DNA of 64,000 nucleotides from GM7GCV1 sp965221105 (GTDB taxonomy: Bacteria > Pseudomonadota > Gammaproteobacteria > Pseudomonadales > GM7GCV1), in assembly GCA_965221105.1 (NCBI GenBank), contig OZ244871.1, forward strand, positions 62,001 through 126,000, given 5' to 3'. The first letter of the stretch is position 1. Each line of letters opens with the position of its first letter. The translations under genes were made by a program, and so were the position numbers. The notes under the pieces were generated by a model. The model did no database searches. It was given only the letters and a program-made list of their open reading frames with translations, and was not told where the DNA came from. Shown piece after piece: positions 26,576 to 35,720 of the stretch.

Positions 26576-29236
26576 TCACAAAGATTTACCAACCACTTCG
26601 CGCAGGTCGGTAGACAGGTCGCCGAGATGCGAAATTCGCTCCAGCTGTGCTCGCATCATCCCTGCCCTGCTCTCATCCATGCGCCGCCACTTGCTTAGCG
26701 GGTTTACCAGTCGGGATGCAATCTGGGGATTGATGGCGTTGAGATGGATCACCTGATCAGCCACAAAGGCGTATCCCGAGCCATCCGCATTATGCAGGTT
26801 GTGCGGATTCAATCCGCAGAACCCCCCGATCAGTGAGCGCACCTTGTTGGGGTTGGTGTGGTCAAACACCGGGTGATCCATGAGTTTTTGCACCCGTTGC
26901 AGCCCGCCAGGTCGTTCGCTGCTCGCCTGAATGGCAAGCCACTGGTTTACGACCAGATTTTCATGCTGCCATTGCTCGTAGAACTGCTTAAGTGCATCCT
27001 GTGTTGCAGCGAGTGCCGATTCGGAATCGGTATTGACCAAAGCAGTCAGGGCGGCTGCTTGGTCAGTCATATTATCAGCCTGCGCACATTGCCGTCTGCA
27101 GGATTCCAGTGCCTCATCTGAACCTGACAGCAGCCAGTAATTCAGAGCTGTATTTTTGAGGCTTCTTGAGGCGATCTGCCGGGCAGTGGGGGAATAGGGT
27201 TCCGAACTCTGGTGATGTGCCCGGTATATCCTGGCGAAATCGCTCTCCAGCTCCCTGGCCAGTGCCAATTTGACAGCCTGTCTGGCCAGCCAGAGTGAAT
27301 CCAGATCGATGGTCTCCTGAGCATCTGCAAGGTAGTCCATACTGGGCAATACCAACATCAGAGCCAACACGGCCTTGTCGATATCGGGGTCACTGGTTAA
27401 CTCGTTGATCAGCGCGATAAAGTCCTGGCTCACGGGAATTGTGGCTGCGTTCAGCAGGCCCGTCTGCTGGTCCTCGATCTCCAGTGTGGTCAGGCGTTGC
27501 AGAGCATCCCAGCGGTTGAAGCCGTCGGTATCCCAGCTGATGAGCCTGTAGAGGTCAGCCCGCTGGTATCTGAAGTTCAGCCGCACTGGCGCTGAGAAGC
27601 TGCGCAGTAACGAGGGAACGGGGCGCTCATGGATGCCGGAGAAGACAAAGCTTTGTGATGATCTGTTGACTTGCAGCACAGCCTCTTGCCCACCCCTGAT
27701 CCCGGTCTCGGCACAATGCAGATCCAGTGACCCAGACTCACCGATCAATCCCATTTTCACGGGGATGACAAAGGGCTTCTTGCTGTCGCATTCCGGAGTT
27801 GGCGGGCAGCTCTGGGCAAAGTGCAGTGTGTATTCCCCGCTCTCGGCATCGTATCCATCATCGACATCAACGACAGGGGTTCCGGCGTGCTTGTACCAGC
27901 GTTTAAACTGAGTGAGGTCCTGCCCGGACGCTTCCTCCATGCAGGCAACAAAATCCTCGATGGTGACAGCACTGCCATCGTGTCTGGAAAAATACAGGTC
28001 CGTGCCCTGACGGAAGAGTTCCGGGCCGAGCAGGTTAGCCTGCATGCGGACTATTTCCGCGCCCTTTTCGTAGACAGTCATGGTGTAGAAATTGTTGATT
28101 TCCATGTAGGAATCCGGCTGCACCGGGTGTGCCAGGGGGCCAGCGTCCTCGGCAAACTGATGCGCCTTAAGCATTCTCACATCTTCAATTCGTTTGACAG
28201 TGCGCGAATTCATGTCTGCTGAAAATTCACTGTCCCTGTATACCGTGAAACCCTCTTTCAAGCTGAGCTGAAACCAGTCACGGCAAGTGACCCGGTTGCC
28301 GGACCAATTGTGAAAGTACTCGTGCGCCACTACAGCCTCGACCCACTGAAACCGCATGTCAGTCGTGGTTGCAGGGTTGGCCAGTACCGCCGAGGTATTA
28401 AAGATATTCAAACCCTTGTTTTCCATGGCGCCCATATTGAAATCATCCACGGCAACGATCATGAAAATATCGAGGTCGTACTCTCTGCCGTAGGTGCTCT
28501 CATCCCATCGCATGGCTGCTTTCAGTGAGGTCAGGGCATGATCACATTTGTCCAGATCCTTCTCCTCGACATACATGCGAATGCAGATGTCCCGGTCCGA
28601 GACAGTGGTAAAGCTGTCTTCAATATATCTGAGATCACCTGCGACCAGGGCAAACAGATATGCCGGTTTTGGAAAGGGGTCTACCCAGGTTGCCCGGTGC
28701 CGGCCCCCCTCCAGAGTGCAGGCTTCAACCAGGTTGCCATTTGAAAGCAGCGTGGGATATCTGTCCCGATCTGCCTCGACTGTAGTGGTAAATCGGCTGA
28801 GCACATCCGGGCGGTCAATATAGGGGGTGATTTTACGAAACCCCTCGGCTTCGCATTGGGTGCACAACATGGTTCTGGACTTGTACAGCCCCATCAGGGA
28901 AGTATTGCTTTCCGGGTGTATCTCCACCTGAGTCGCCAAGGTAAACCGTTCCCCGACCTCCGTGATAGCCAAAATATCATCTGCATATCTATAGTCCCTG
29001 CCCTCCCTGAGCAGAGTGCCATTGATCCTGACCGACAGGACCTGCATCGCCTCCGCGTTGAGCTCAAGGCTGGCAGTTGGCCGCGTCGCTGCAGGATTTC
29101 GCTGTATCTCCAGCTCGGAGATGACATGAGCTTTATCCTCAAACAGTTGTACCCGAAGCAGGGTTGTATCGATTAAAAAGTCAGATGGGCGATAGTCTCT
29201 TAAATAAGTTGCCTGAGGAGGGCTGTTTTTGAGCAT
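26576..29236 (-). CDS. pepN: Aminopeptidase N
   Basis: Zinc metallopeptidase of the M1 family that removes N-terminal residues from peptides in the cytoplasm. The 886-residue protein from ATG 29236 (AAGGA upstream) matches the length of gammaproteobacterial PepN. GAMENKGLNIF (exopeptidase motif) and HEYFHNW with NRVTCRDWFQLSLKEG (HExxH plus distant Glu) lie around residues 260-325. A start 11 codons earlier is possible but has no better ribosome binding site. No damage is visible. The gene is transcribed toward msrP, but the gap and unrelated role suggest separate control. Confidence 0.95.
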   Translation of the reverse strand: MLKNSPPQATYLRDYRPSDFLIDTTLLRVQLFEDKAHVISELEIQRNPAATRPTASLELNAEAMQVLSVRINGTLLREGRDYRYADDILAITEVGERFTLATQVEIHPESNTSLMGLYKSRTMLCTQCEAEGFRKITPYIDRPDVLSRFTTTVEADRDRYPTLLSNGNLVEACTLEGGRHRATWVDPFPKPAYLFALVAGDLRYIEDSFTTVSDRDICIRMYVEEKDLDKCDHALTSLKAAMRWDESTYGREYDLDIFMIVAVDDFNMGAMENKGLNIFNTSAVLANPATTTDMRFQWVEAVVAHEYFHNWSGNRVTCRDWFQLSLKEGFTVYRDSEFSADMNSRTVKRIEDVRMLKAHQFAEDAGPLAHPVQPDSYMEINNFYTMTVYEKGAEIVRMQANLLGPELFRQGTDLYFSRHDGSAVTIEDFVACMEEASGQDLTQFKRWYKHAGTPVVDVDDGYDAESGEYTLHFAQSCPPTPECDSKKPFVIPVKMGLIGESGSLDLHCAETGIRGGQEAVLQVNRSSQSFVFSGIHERPVPSLLRSFSAPVRLNFRYQRADLYRLISWDTDGFNRWDALQRLTTLEIEDQQTGLLNAATIPVSQDFIALINELTSDPDIDKAVLALMLVLPSMDYLADAQETIDLDSLWLARQAVKLALARELESDFARIYRAHHQSSEPYSPTARQIASRSLKNTALNYWLLSGSDEALESCRRQCAQADNMTDQAAALTALVNTDSESALAATQDALKQFYEQWQHENLVVNQWLAIQASSERPGGLQRVQKLMDHPVFDHTNPNKVRSLIGGFCGLNPHNLHNADGSGYAFVADQVIHLNAINPQIASRLVNPLSKWRRMDESRAGMMRAQLERISHLGDLSTDLREVVGKSL

Positions 29237-29559
29237 ATTGTCAAGTCCTTGAAGTGGTGTTCGGGACATCCCGGATACTCAATTTGGGATAGGGTAGAAG
29301 GCTGTTCAAGAATTGCGTTCCAATCAGGTTCCATGGAGAAAGACAGCCAGAAAGTACATTCGAGATAACAGGCCGGCTCCATGAACCAGGTCTCCACAGA
29401 ACACCGCTTCATTGAATACAGCGTACATCAGGTAGCTGGTTTTGTGAGTGGATATGAGTCTATGAGGAGCAAACCACCTCAACTCTTCAGCTCTCAAAAA
29501 GGCTACCAGACGATATAGATCTGAGCGTTGTGAAGCGGCACTGTGGTGCAGGGCGAATA

Positions 29560-29870
29560 GAGTGTAGTGACACAATGCGAGATGCGGTAGGTGTCTGGAA
29601 CAGGGACCGAAACAATCAACACACCAAGGTAGATTGGCAATGTGGCACGGATGATGCGTGCACGAAACTCAAGAGACTTTTCTACACTGTGCATCATGAT
29701 ACTCTTCCTGTATCAGGTGGCGCACGCCCTCGGCCCACTTGCAGGCCGTATGAGTGCCCGCCACCTGAATACGCCGCCAGCTTTCAAACGGTGCGCAGTC
29801 CTATGAGATGAGAGACGGCAGTGCGCTCATATTCCACATCACACCGCGCAGGCGAAAGACATCGTGCAGA
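29560..29870 (-). pseudogene. IS630 transposase fragment, heavily decayed
   Basis: Minus-strand pieces VEYERTAVSHLI, PFESWRRIQVAGTHTACKWA and EGVRHLIQEEYHDAQ match the middle of the IS630 DDE domain. They are the same subtype as the relic at 19423-20246, where the equivalent reads YDVEYERTGVAYLI and DTHTALHWAH. Frameshifts and stops separate them and no ends are visible. The rest of 29237-29977 holds nothing I recognise. Confidence 0.6.
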
Positions 29871-29977
29871 AGATCGTAGGCATCAACAAGCGATTAAATT
29901 CCAAACAGAATGCAAAATACACTAGTGATGCGCACGCCGCCAGTCAAGCGGGCCGGAAAACACAGAATTCTCGATTA

Positions 29978-30586
29978 TCATCCCTCAAGTAATTCTACCA
30001 ATTTCTTCCAATTTCCCCATCCCCGAGTGTCTGCTATATTCTTCGCATACTCGTATGCACTTCTATAGTTTCCTGCCCCAATTCTGCGATAAACCTCATT
30101 CCATCGACACCAATGAGTATCAGCATCAGGATCGTTGCCACATTCACCCGGATATAAATTTCTCATACGTACTATATAATGAAGCATTGGCACCATATAT
30201 TCATTGGTATAGTTCCGCTTATTCAAAGGCGTACACACGCCCTCTCCTATAGCATCAACCGAACCATCAAGGCACCAGCGCATCTTGGAGATATTGTCCA
30301 CCATCACCATATGAACAGGTCCAGTATCTGTCTTTGCTCCTGCTTTTGGATGCCACTCGGGATACACACAATCAACAGAAAATTGGCAAATTTTCTGCTC
30401 AGTCCATAATATTCCAGCCGAAACATTTCTATGTGTACAGCTTTGTTCAGAAAACATGTACGATTGATCTAAAAGATTCTCACAATCCTTATTATAAAAA
30501 TCGGCATGTATACTTGCTGAAAACATAAAGCCAGTGCTTAACAACAGCATCGCGAATGCTCGGTTTGATACGGTGTTCATTTTCAA
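29978..30586 (-). CDS. Secreted protein of unknown function
   Basis: A 202-residue protein with a clear signal peptide (NRAFAMLLLSTGFMFSASIHA, cleavage after about residue 28). The mature part has eight or so cysteines (for example KDCENLLD, EQSCTHRN, KICQFSVDC, YPGECGND, THWCRWNE), suggesting disulfides in the periplasm or outside. No family is recognised. The base composition is more AT-rich than the flanking housekeeping genes. Together with the IS relic next to it, this suggests acquisition by transfer. The frame is intact, but no partner gene is nearby. Confidence 0.65.
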   Translation of the reverse strand: MKMNTVSNRAFAMLLLSTGFMFSASIHADFYNKDCENLLDQSYMFSEQSCTHRNVSAGILWTEQKICQFSVDCVYPEWHPKAGAKTDTGPVHMVMVDNISKMRWCLDGSVDAIGEGVCTPLNKRNYTNEYMVPMLHYIVRMRNLYPGECGNDPDADTHWCRWNEVYRRIGAGNYRSAYEYAKNIADTRGWGNWKKLVELLEG

Positions 30587-30882
30587 TGACCTTTATCGGA
30601 GCAAAGAACCCGACTCTAATGCGTTTCGAATGGTGTTGGCAACAAATAGCCTTGTCCCCAAATCCCCAGATAAGATGTCGATTCAACGCTCAGCGCCCTT
30701 GAAGCGCTACATTGGGCGCGCATGGAACCCATCAACAGACATTCAGCCCGGCAGGTGTGGCCACAGAGTGGCGCGGATTGGATGTTTTGCGACCAATTCT
30801 GTTTGTTGGGCGGACTGATCCTACGTGCGCGCAGGTACTGAATGATCATGGCAGGAAACCGGGTTGTCCCGCCTCCCGCACA
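30587..30882. other. 296 bp without a gene
   Basis: Upstream region of the secreted protein gene, ending at the group II intron remnant. Nothing further is recognised. Confidence 0.45.
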
Positions 30883-30914
30883 GATCCGAACGTGCACGTT
30901 CATGCATCCGGCTC
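30883..30914 (-). ncRNA. Group II intron domain V, degenerate
   Basis: On the minus strand GAGCCGGATGC opens and CACGTTCGGATC closes a 32-nt hairpin with the AGC triad of domain V. The basal stem has a mismatch (GGATC for GGTTC) and the terminal GAAA loop is lost, so it is probably inactive. It lies directly behind the maturase fragment on the same strand (30920-31460), the normal order. Confidence 0.6.
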
Positions 30915-30919
30915 CTGCC

Positions 30920-31460
30920 TCAGGCAGTGACGACAGGCCGCTGGCTTGACCACGGGTGACGGAGCGCGGGTTGAGGCCAGAAGTGTCGGGCGATCAGATC
31001 TACAACCGCCCATGCAGTGCGGTCTTTCTGCGACCGTCTGCGCCAGGCGTGTAGTACGAGTCGTTGGATCACACAGATACACTTTCTCAGGATTTGAACT
31101 GTATCGGGTACAGCGCAGTAGTTCGGCCATCCGTTGATCACCCTTCCGAGGCATATCACCAGTTCGCCTGTGTCCCGATGTCTGTGTTTCGCTCACACTT
31201 CCTGAATACGGCTGAGCGTCTGTCTGATTCGTTTTCCAACCGGTGCGCGCCTGACCCGGAACCATAGGGGTGTGTCGCAGAAGTGCGTCATGCCTAGACA
31301 GTCACAGGTGGCCGGCTTGCCCAGCCCACGGCTCTTGCGGATCGCTGATGCACACCGCCCGAACTCGATGAGCCTGGTTGTATCGGGGTGCAGGTTGAGC
31401 CTGAAACGGGTCAGCCTTTCTTTCAGGTCGATCAGGAAGGCCTCTGCTTCTCACCGGTGT
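30920..31460 (-). pseudogene. Group II intron reverse transcriptase/maturase, C-terminal remnant
   Basis: Minus-strand frames read EAEAFLIDLKERLTRF, RLNLHPDTTRLIEFGR and RGLGKPATCDCLGMTHF, the last RT blocks before the thumb. After a stop near 31195 and a shift they continue with VINGWPNYCAVPDTVQILRK and WRRRSQKDRTAWAVVDLIAR, the maturase X domain. The catalytic YADD region and everything before it is missing, so the intron lost its 5' part near 31460. The junction is with the plus-strand intron remnant that ends at 31668. Confidence 0.8.
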
Positions 31461-31634
31461 TGAAAGCCGACAACGCACGGGGTCTCCCTCTCAGGGGGGT
31501 CGCTCTCCTGATACGGAGGCGGAATGGTGTACCGCCTTCTCTCCAGGCGAGTTTCGTTCTCCCTCTATGCAGCACGGAGTGCGAAGGCTGGATGGACTGC
31601 ATAGTCGGCTCCTCCGGGGGCTGTGTACAGGCTT

Positions 31635-31668
31635 GAGCCGTATGCGGGGAAACTCGCATGGACGGTTC
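31635..31668 (+). ncRNA. Group II intron domain V, canonical
   Basis: GAGCCGTATGCGGG, a GAAA tetraloop, CTCGCATG, a two-base bulge GA and CGGTTC form a 34-nt domain V with every pair intact. It is on the opposite strand to the maturase remnant next door, so it is the tail of a second intron. No reverse transcriptase gene lies upstream on the plus strand. Only the last 150-200 nt of that intron are likely to remain. Confidence 0.75.
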
Positions 31669-31671
31669 AGA

Positions 31672-31705
31672 GGTAGCAGGAGCACAGTACTGTGCTCCTG
31701 CTACC
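31672..31705. repeat. Perfect 34-bp palindrome
   Basis: The 17 bases GGTAGCAGGAGCACAGT at 31672-31688 are followed at once by their exact reverse complement at 31689-31705. It starts three bases after the domain V hairpin of the plus-strand intron remnant. A natural domain VI has a bulged branch-point adenosine and would not be a perfect palindrome. Confidence 0.9.
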
Positions 31706-32977
31706 CGAACGGACAATGCCTATGCCCGCTGGCTGCCACCACCTGACCCCCCTGCGAACGATGCCGGATATCAGCGCTGCTGCAGAGTGATGCGTTGAAG
31801 CGGTAGCGCGCGCGATCTGGGCCGGAATCCCGGCACGATCTCCCGCACGGGGCGTCAAACCGGAAGTGGCCATAGTCAAATCACGAGGTCAGGATGTCTC
31901 ATTGGACCGGTAGAGGTGGGGGTGGTGTCGAATGATTCCCGATTGGGCCCAGGGCTCGTAAGTAGTCATCGACTTGGCACACTCATAGATCAGGGTGAGA
32001 ATTCCACCACACTGAGCAATTGGTACCTTCCGTTCAGTGGCCTCAAGCCGAGCCATTACTATGCACTGGTACTTTACGATCCTCGTGTCGGCCCTTCCCA
32101 ACCCTTTTCCCGCAAATGCTTCCTGACGGGTCGCGATCCAGGCTCGTAAGTCAAGACATCGGACGGGGCGGCGCATGCGCTGAGCGGCGGATGGGTGCTG
32201 TCTGACGCTGGTCATTGAGTCGTGCAGCCCAGGTTGTCAGTATCTTCCTATGCTGTCCGCCATGATATGCTCGCAGCCACCGCTCCAATTCGTCTGCGCC
32301 CCACTGCCCCGGTGCGTTCCAGGCTCTGCTGCTGCAGAAAGTCGACAAGAATGCTGCAATTGCGCAGGCAGTCACACAGAATATCGTCTCCATTCTGCTG
32401 ACAACAGGTATCAGTATTCGGTTTTTTGATGTTCAACCTGAGCGCCTTCGAATCGCTGGTTGCGATGGGGAACATGGTGGCTGCAAGGATTGGCCTGGCC
32501 CTGGTCTTTCCATGCGGCGCTGCCCGGGGAGAGGAGCATGAACGAGCGAAACCGTCACCCGCCGCGCAAATCGCATCTGGCCTCTGTTTTGAGGTAGCCA
32601 ACCGGAACGGGGTCCATGCCGAGCTGGCACCAATGGGCACCGGAGAGGCTGTCAGCCTGCTTGACTTGGGCGAGACGGGCCTCTGCAAAGGGCCAGCGTC
32701 AGCGCCAAGACTCCGGCTCAGAGCCGCAACATCATGGGATGCTTTCGCCCTGTTCCGGAAAGGCGCTTCGCGCCGCCTGGGGTTCTGGCCCGTCCGCTGA
32801 AATGGCCGATTGAACGTGATCTGGCCTGCGTCGCTCGGATGCCGATGCCCACCCGGCGTTGCGGTGGCCTCCACTCAAGGCCAAGCGCACAGCGTCAAAC
32901 TGAATGCCAGCGGACAGGACACGCCGCCGGTCGGGAAGACCTTGAACAGCTCCCCTGCGTTGGGGTGGACCCTCAGA
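31706..32977. other. 1.27 kb without an assignable gene; relic sequence
   Basis: Several long frames overlap on both strands (for example minus 32248-32874 and plus 32426-32800). None has a ribosome binding site, a recognised family or a clean composition, so I call none. At 31884-31903 the sequence CGAGGTCAGGATGTCTCATT resembles the right end of the inverted-repeat element family at 3034 and 6715. The stretch is probably a mosaic of decayed mobile DNA. Confidence 0.4.
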
Positions 32978-33640
32978 TCACGACGAACAGGGTTGCTTCC
33001 AGTTATCGATTGTGACCTCCCACGGTTTGCCACGGGAGAATGTAACTGAGAGGGGATCGTCATCCCTCGCCGTCACAGTGAAATTTCGTGTAGCCATGGA
33101 GCTTGAATCTACGGAGTTGTTGATAGCAGCACCGAATTGCATCTGCGTGGAAGCGCCGGAATCGTGACAGTTGTTGTCCACGCTCGTGCCCCATACCCGC
33201 ACCTGCGCAGTGAAGTCCCCTTCAGGGTCGCTGCCACCAAATGAGCTGGGGCCCAGCCCGTCCATATTCCAGACGCCCCCGGTGAACCTTCTGTTGGTAT
33301 CGTCTGTCCACAAATTGCTATCAGGGGTCAGTCCGCTGATGATTATCTCCGGATCATGGGTGACCGGGTTTGTTATGCCCGTGCACTTGAAGGTCAGCGT
33401 GAGGAACCAGTTCCCGCCCTCGTCCACAGTCAGGACGTTATTTCCCAAACTCGTGGTGGATCTGTCATACGTTCCGTGCTCCGCTGATATGAGGCAGTTC
33501 GGCTGCGCCACCGCCACACCTGCGGTGGTCAGCAGCAACACGGCCAGGACGAATGTCAGTGACCGTCTCCGTCTTATGACCGACGACCCACGCGAAGTCC
33601 AGAATCTCGAGGGGAGGAGGTTAAAGAATGAGTGTTTCAT
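32978..33640 (-). CDS. Secreted four-cysteine protein, paralogue A
   Basis: A 220-residue precursor. After a basic start (SRGSSVIRRRRS) comes the hydrophobic core LTFVLAVLLLTTAGVAVA and cleavage before QPNCLI. GGAGAAAG precedes ATG 33640. The mature part shares with the next gene an early Cys, FKCTG (YKCTG there), DNNC, a run of acidic residues (ARDDDPLS), and a C-terminal W-K-x-x-C. Four cysteines could form two disulfides. No enzyme motif is visible. I know of no named family. It probably acts outside the cytoplasm. Confidence 0.75.
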   Translation of the reverse strand: MKHSFFNLLPSRFWTSRGSSVIRRRRSLTFVLAVLLLTTAGVAVAQPNCLISAEHGTYDRSTTSLGNNVLTVDEGGNWFLTLTFKCTGITNPVTHDPEIIISGLTPDSNLWTDDTNRRFTGGVWNMDGLGPSSFGGSDPEGDFTAQVRVWGTSVDNNCHDSGASTQMQFGAAINNSVDSSSMATRNFTVTARDDDPLSVTFSRGKPWEVTIDNWKQPCSS

Positions 33641-33712
33641 GTCGCTTTCTCCGAGTTAACCACATGTGCATCAACAATTGATTAAATTAGTGCTTTGCGC
33701 CAGTGTCTGGCA

Positions 33713-34303
33713 CTAGCATGTGGGCTTCCATTGGGTATATCCCATGTCGAGGTATTTTTGGGAGACCGTATCGTCATCCGTAGCCTCGATCGTTAAGTCA
33801 AGGAGGTCAGTGAGATTCAGATCGCCAGCGCCAATGTTGACAATCCGCGTTGAGATAGTCATCCGTTGCACTGTGGCACCCACATTGCGGCAGTTATTGT
33901 CCTTACTGGTGACAAAGAATTCGATCTCACAGCCACTCTCCTCCAGGCATTTGCCGGTCATCTCGTCACCATCACCGAAACCGTCTGATTCCGAATACCC
34001 ACCCCGAAAATCCACGGTGTCAACCCTGTGCCCGCTCGGTTTGATGATGCTGATGGCCGGTCGTACGCCCGCGGAAACACCAGTGCACTTATACGTCAGC
34101 GGGAAACTAACGAAGTGACCCTCCTCGTGGGTCAGGGTGGTTCCCTGGAAACTGTAGGTTCCCTCGCCCGACCAGACGTTACCGACGGTGATGCTGCACT
34201 CCGTCTGCGCTAAGGCTGGCGCGGTCAGCGTCACCGCGAGAAGAGCGGCGCAGAGTGCGTGCATGAGTGAGGGAGTAGATGTAGATGTCATCGGCGAGTT
34301 CAT
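33713..34303 (-). CDS. Secreted four-cysteine protein, paralogue B
   Basis: A 196-residue precursor with signal peptide (HALCAALLAVTLTAPALA, cleavage before QTECS). It aligns with paralogue A through TYSFQGTTLTHEEGHF, LTYKCTG, SKDNNCRNVGATVQ, EATDDDTVS and the end TQWKPTC. Two extra cysteines (GKCLEESGCE) are specific to B. It lies 73 bp upstream of A in transcription order, so the pair likely arose by tandem duplication and is transcribed together. The spread-out but shared pattern suggests old duplication followed by divergence. Confidence 0.75.
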   Translation of the reverse strand: MNSPMTSTSTPSLMHALCAALLAVTLTAPALAQTECSITVGNVWSGEGTYSFQGTTLTHEEGHFVSFPLTYKCTGVSAGVRPAISIIKPSGHRVDTVDFRGGYSESDGFGDGDEMTGKCLEESGCEIEFFVTSKDNNCRNVGATVQRMTISTRIVNIGAGDLNLTDLLDLTIEATDDDTVSQKYLDMGYTQWKPTC

Positions 34304-34626
34304 GGCTGTTCATGCTCCATTTGTAGCTTCAAAAGTTCAGGGTGCGCACCAGATGCATCAAGGTATTGGATGCCTCTCCGCCCTCCCCGATCCAGGTAGT
34401 TCGCAACCCCGGAAACATTCGATCTCCCGGAGTGCGCTGTGTCACTGGCTTGAGCGGTGTTCTTCTGGAAATCCGCTCAACACGACAGCGCACACACGAA
34501 AGAGAGCTCCAACCTAACATGAAAAAGACGTCTCTTCAATACTTCTTTCTTGTGGATGCGCTAATTCGAAAATTTCGCAGGCATCCATTAATCGGCATGC
34601 CACAGATCGGCAGGCGTGCGTTCCGG
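34304..34626. other. 323 bp between secreted-protein genes, no gene seen
   Basis: No frame on either strand is convincing. It probably carries the promoter of paralogue B. Confidence 0.4.
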
Positions 34627-35261
34627 TTACTGGACACCGCCGAGTAACCCGCCCCCCAGACCGACCCTCGCGCAGCCCTTGCCGCCCATGAACAGGAAGT
34701 AGGCGCTGCCGGCGGCCCCGTAGTTCGATCCGTCATTCACCCGAAAGAGCTGCACCACAAGCTCACCGGGGCCCTGGTTGGGATTGCTGGGATTGCGGTT
34801 GGTCCAGACATGGGCACCGGCCTTGGGGCGGACTTCAATGATGTTCTCGCCGAGTACCCCGCCCGCGAAGCCGACTCGATTCGTAACGGGGTCTTGCCAC
34901 CGGTTGTTGTTGTTAAGCGGTGTGCGCCACTCCCAGTCGGAGAATCCAGTCCCCCGTATAAAATCGCTGGTTGCCCGGATGAAATAACCAGCGACCGGAA
35001 AGCTGGCCCGCGTCACGCTGCTGTCGGTGCTCGAGAAGATGATCTTCATGCGGCCCGGCGTGGCGTGCTCGCCGCAGCCGTCCACGACTTGGCGGTCGGA
35101 TGCCATCCGGACAGTGCAGATGCTAGAGTTGCAGGTGGTCTGCGCCTGTGCCGCGCCTGCAAGCAGCAGGAAGCAGAGCATCGCGGCCGCCGCGAGGGCC
35201 GTCAGTCTAGCGGGGGGGGGGGGGGGGGGGGTACATCACACTGAACTTTCAAGCTGAACAT
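34627..35261 (-). CDS. Secreted protein with a C20 tract at its start, currently out of frame
   Basis: The body reads from 35181 to stop 34627. It begins TALAAAAMLCFLLLAGAAQA, a signal peptide whose natural n-region lies upstream through the tract at 35212-35231. A strong ribosome binding site (CAGGAGAATCAACA) precedes ATG 35261, and the frame MFSLKVQCDV runs directly into the cytosines. With 20 cytosines it goes to P-L-D-stop. With 18 or 21 it would run on as ...ARLTALAAAA into the signal peptide and a protein of about 210 residues. The mature part has cysteines in TTCNSSICTV and GGKGCARV and is otherwise unknown. Expression should therefore switch with tract length. Confidence 0.65.
35212..35231. 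repeat. Homopolymer of 20 G (C on the coding strand)
   Basis: Twenty consecutive G on the plus strand, by direct count. It lies inside the predicted first codons of the minus-strand secreted protein gene, 30 to 49 nt after its ATG. Tracts of this length are known to slip during replication and drive on/off switching of surface genes in many bacteria. Confidence 0.9.
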
Positions 35262-35281
35262 TGTTGATTCTCCTGCTGAGG

Positions 35282-35720
35282 TCCTGTGGACATCGAGCCA
35301 ATGACCAGGCGAGATTTTTAACACAGATTGGGCGGAAGTGCAAGCTGCCTGGCAACAGGCAGGTTGTGGTCCAGTTGTTCAGTGCGAGATGATGGGCAGT
35401 GGCAGGGCTGAATCCAAGGAGAAGTGATGCTGAAGCGGCAGCGTCACGGATCATTGGAGGATGACGATGGTAGCCTGAATAGCCAAATGCTTGGTGGCGA
35501 GTGCGCCTGAAGGCGAGGCGGGCCTGTGTGCTGTCTACACCGATAAGGACTTCAATGAAGGGAGTACAGTCAACTTTCCTAAAATAAGTCCCTGACAATC
35601 GACTCCCAAATGAATAAAGAAATCACTGGCGCCGGACTCCCAGTTCTGGTAGTTTCGCCGCCTGATTTTTTTCAGTCACCCCTTTTTTCATGTATTCGAG
35701 ATAAGAACAGGTTCGCTTTC
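35282..35720. other. 439 bp without a gene
   Basis: Upstream region shared by the divergent secreted protein gene and dksA. An open minus-strand frame across 35236-35598 has no start signal or family and is not called. Promoters for both genes are expected here. Confidence 0.45.

Noticed and set aside
32248..32874. 208-codon minus-strand frame
   Set aside because: No start signal, no recognised family and competing frames of similar length on the other strand. Described only as unassigned sequence.
35236..35598. Long minus-strand open frame upstream of the C20 gene
   Set aside because: It shares no frame with the signal peptide, lacks a ribosome binding site and resembles no family.
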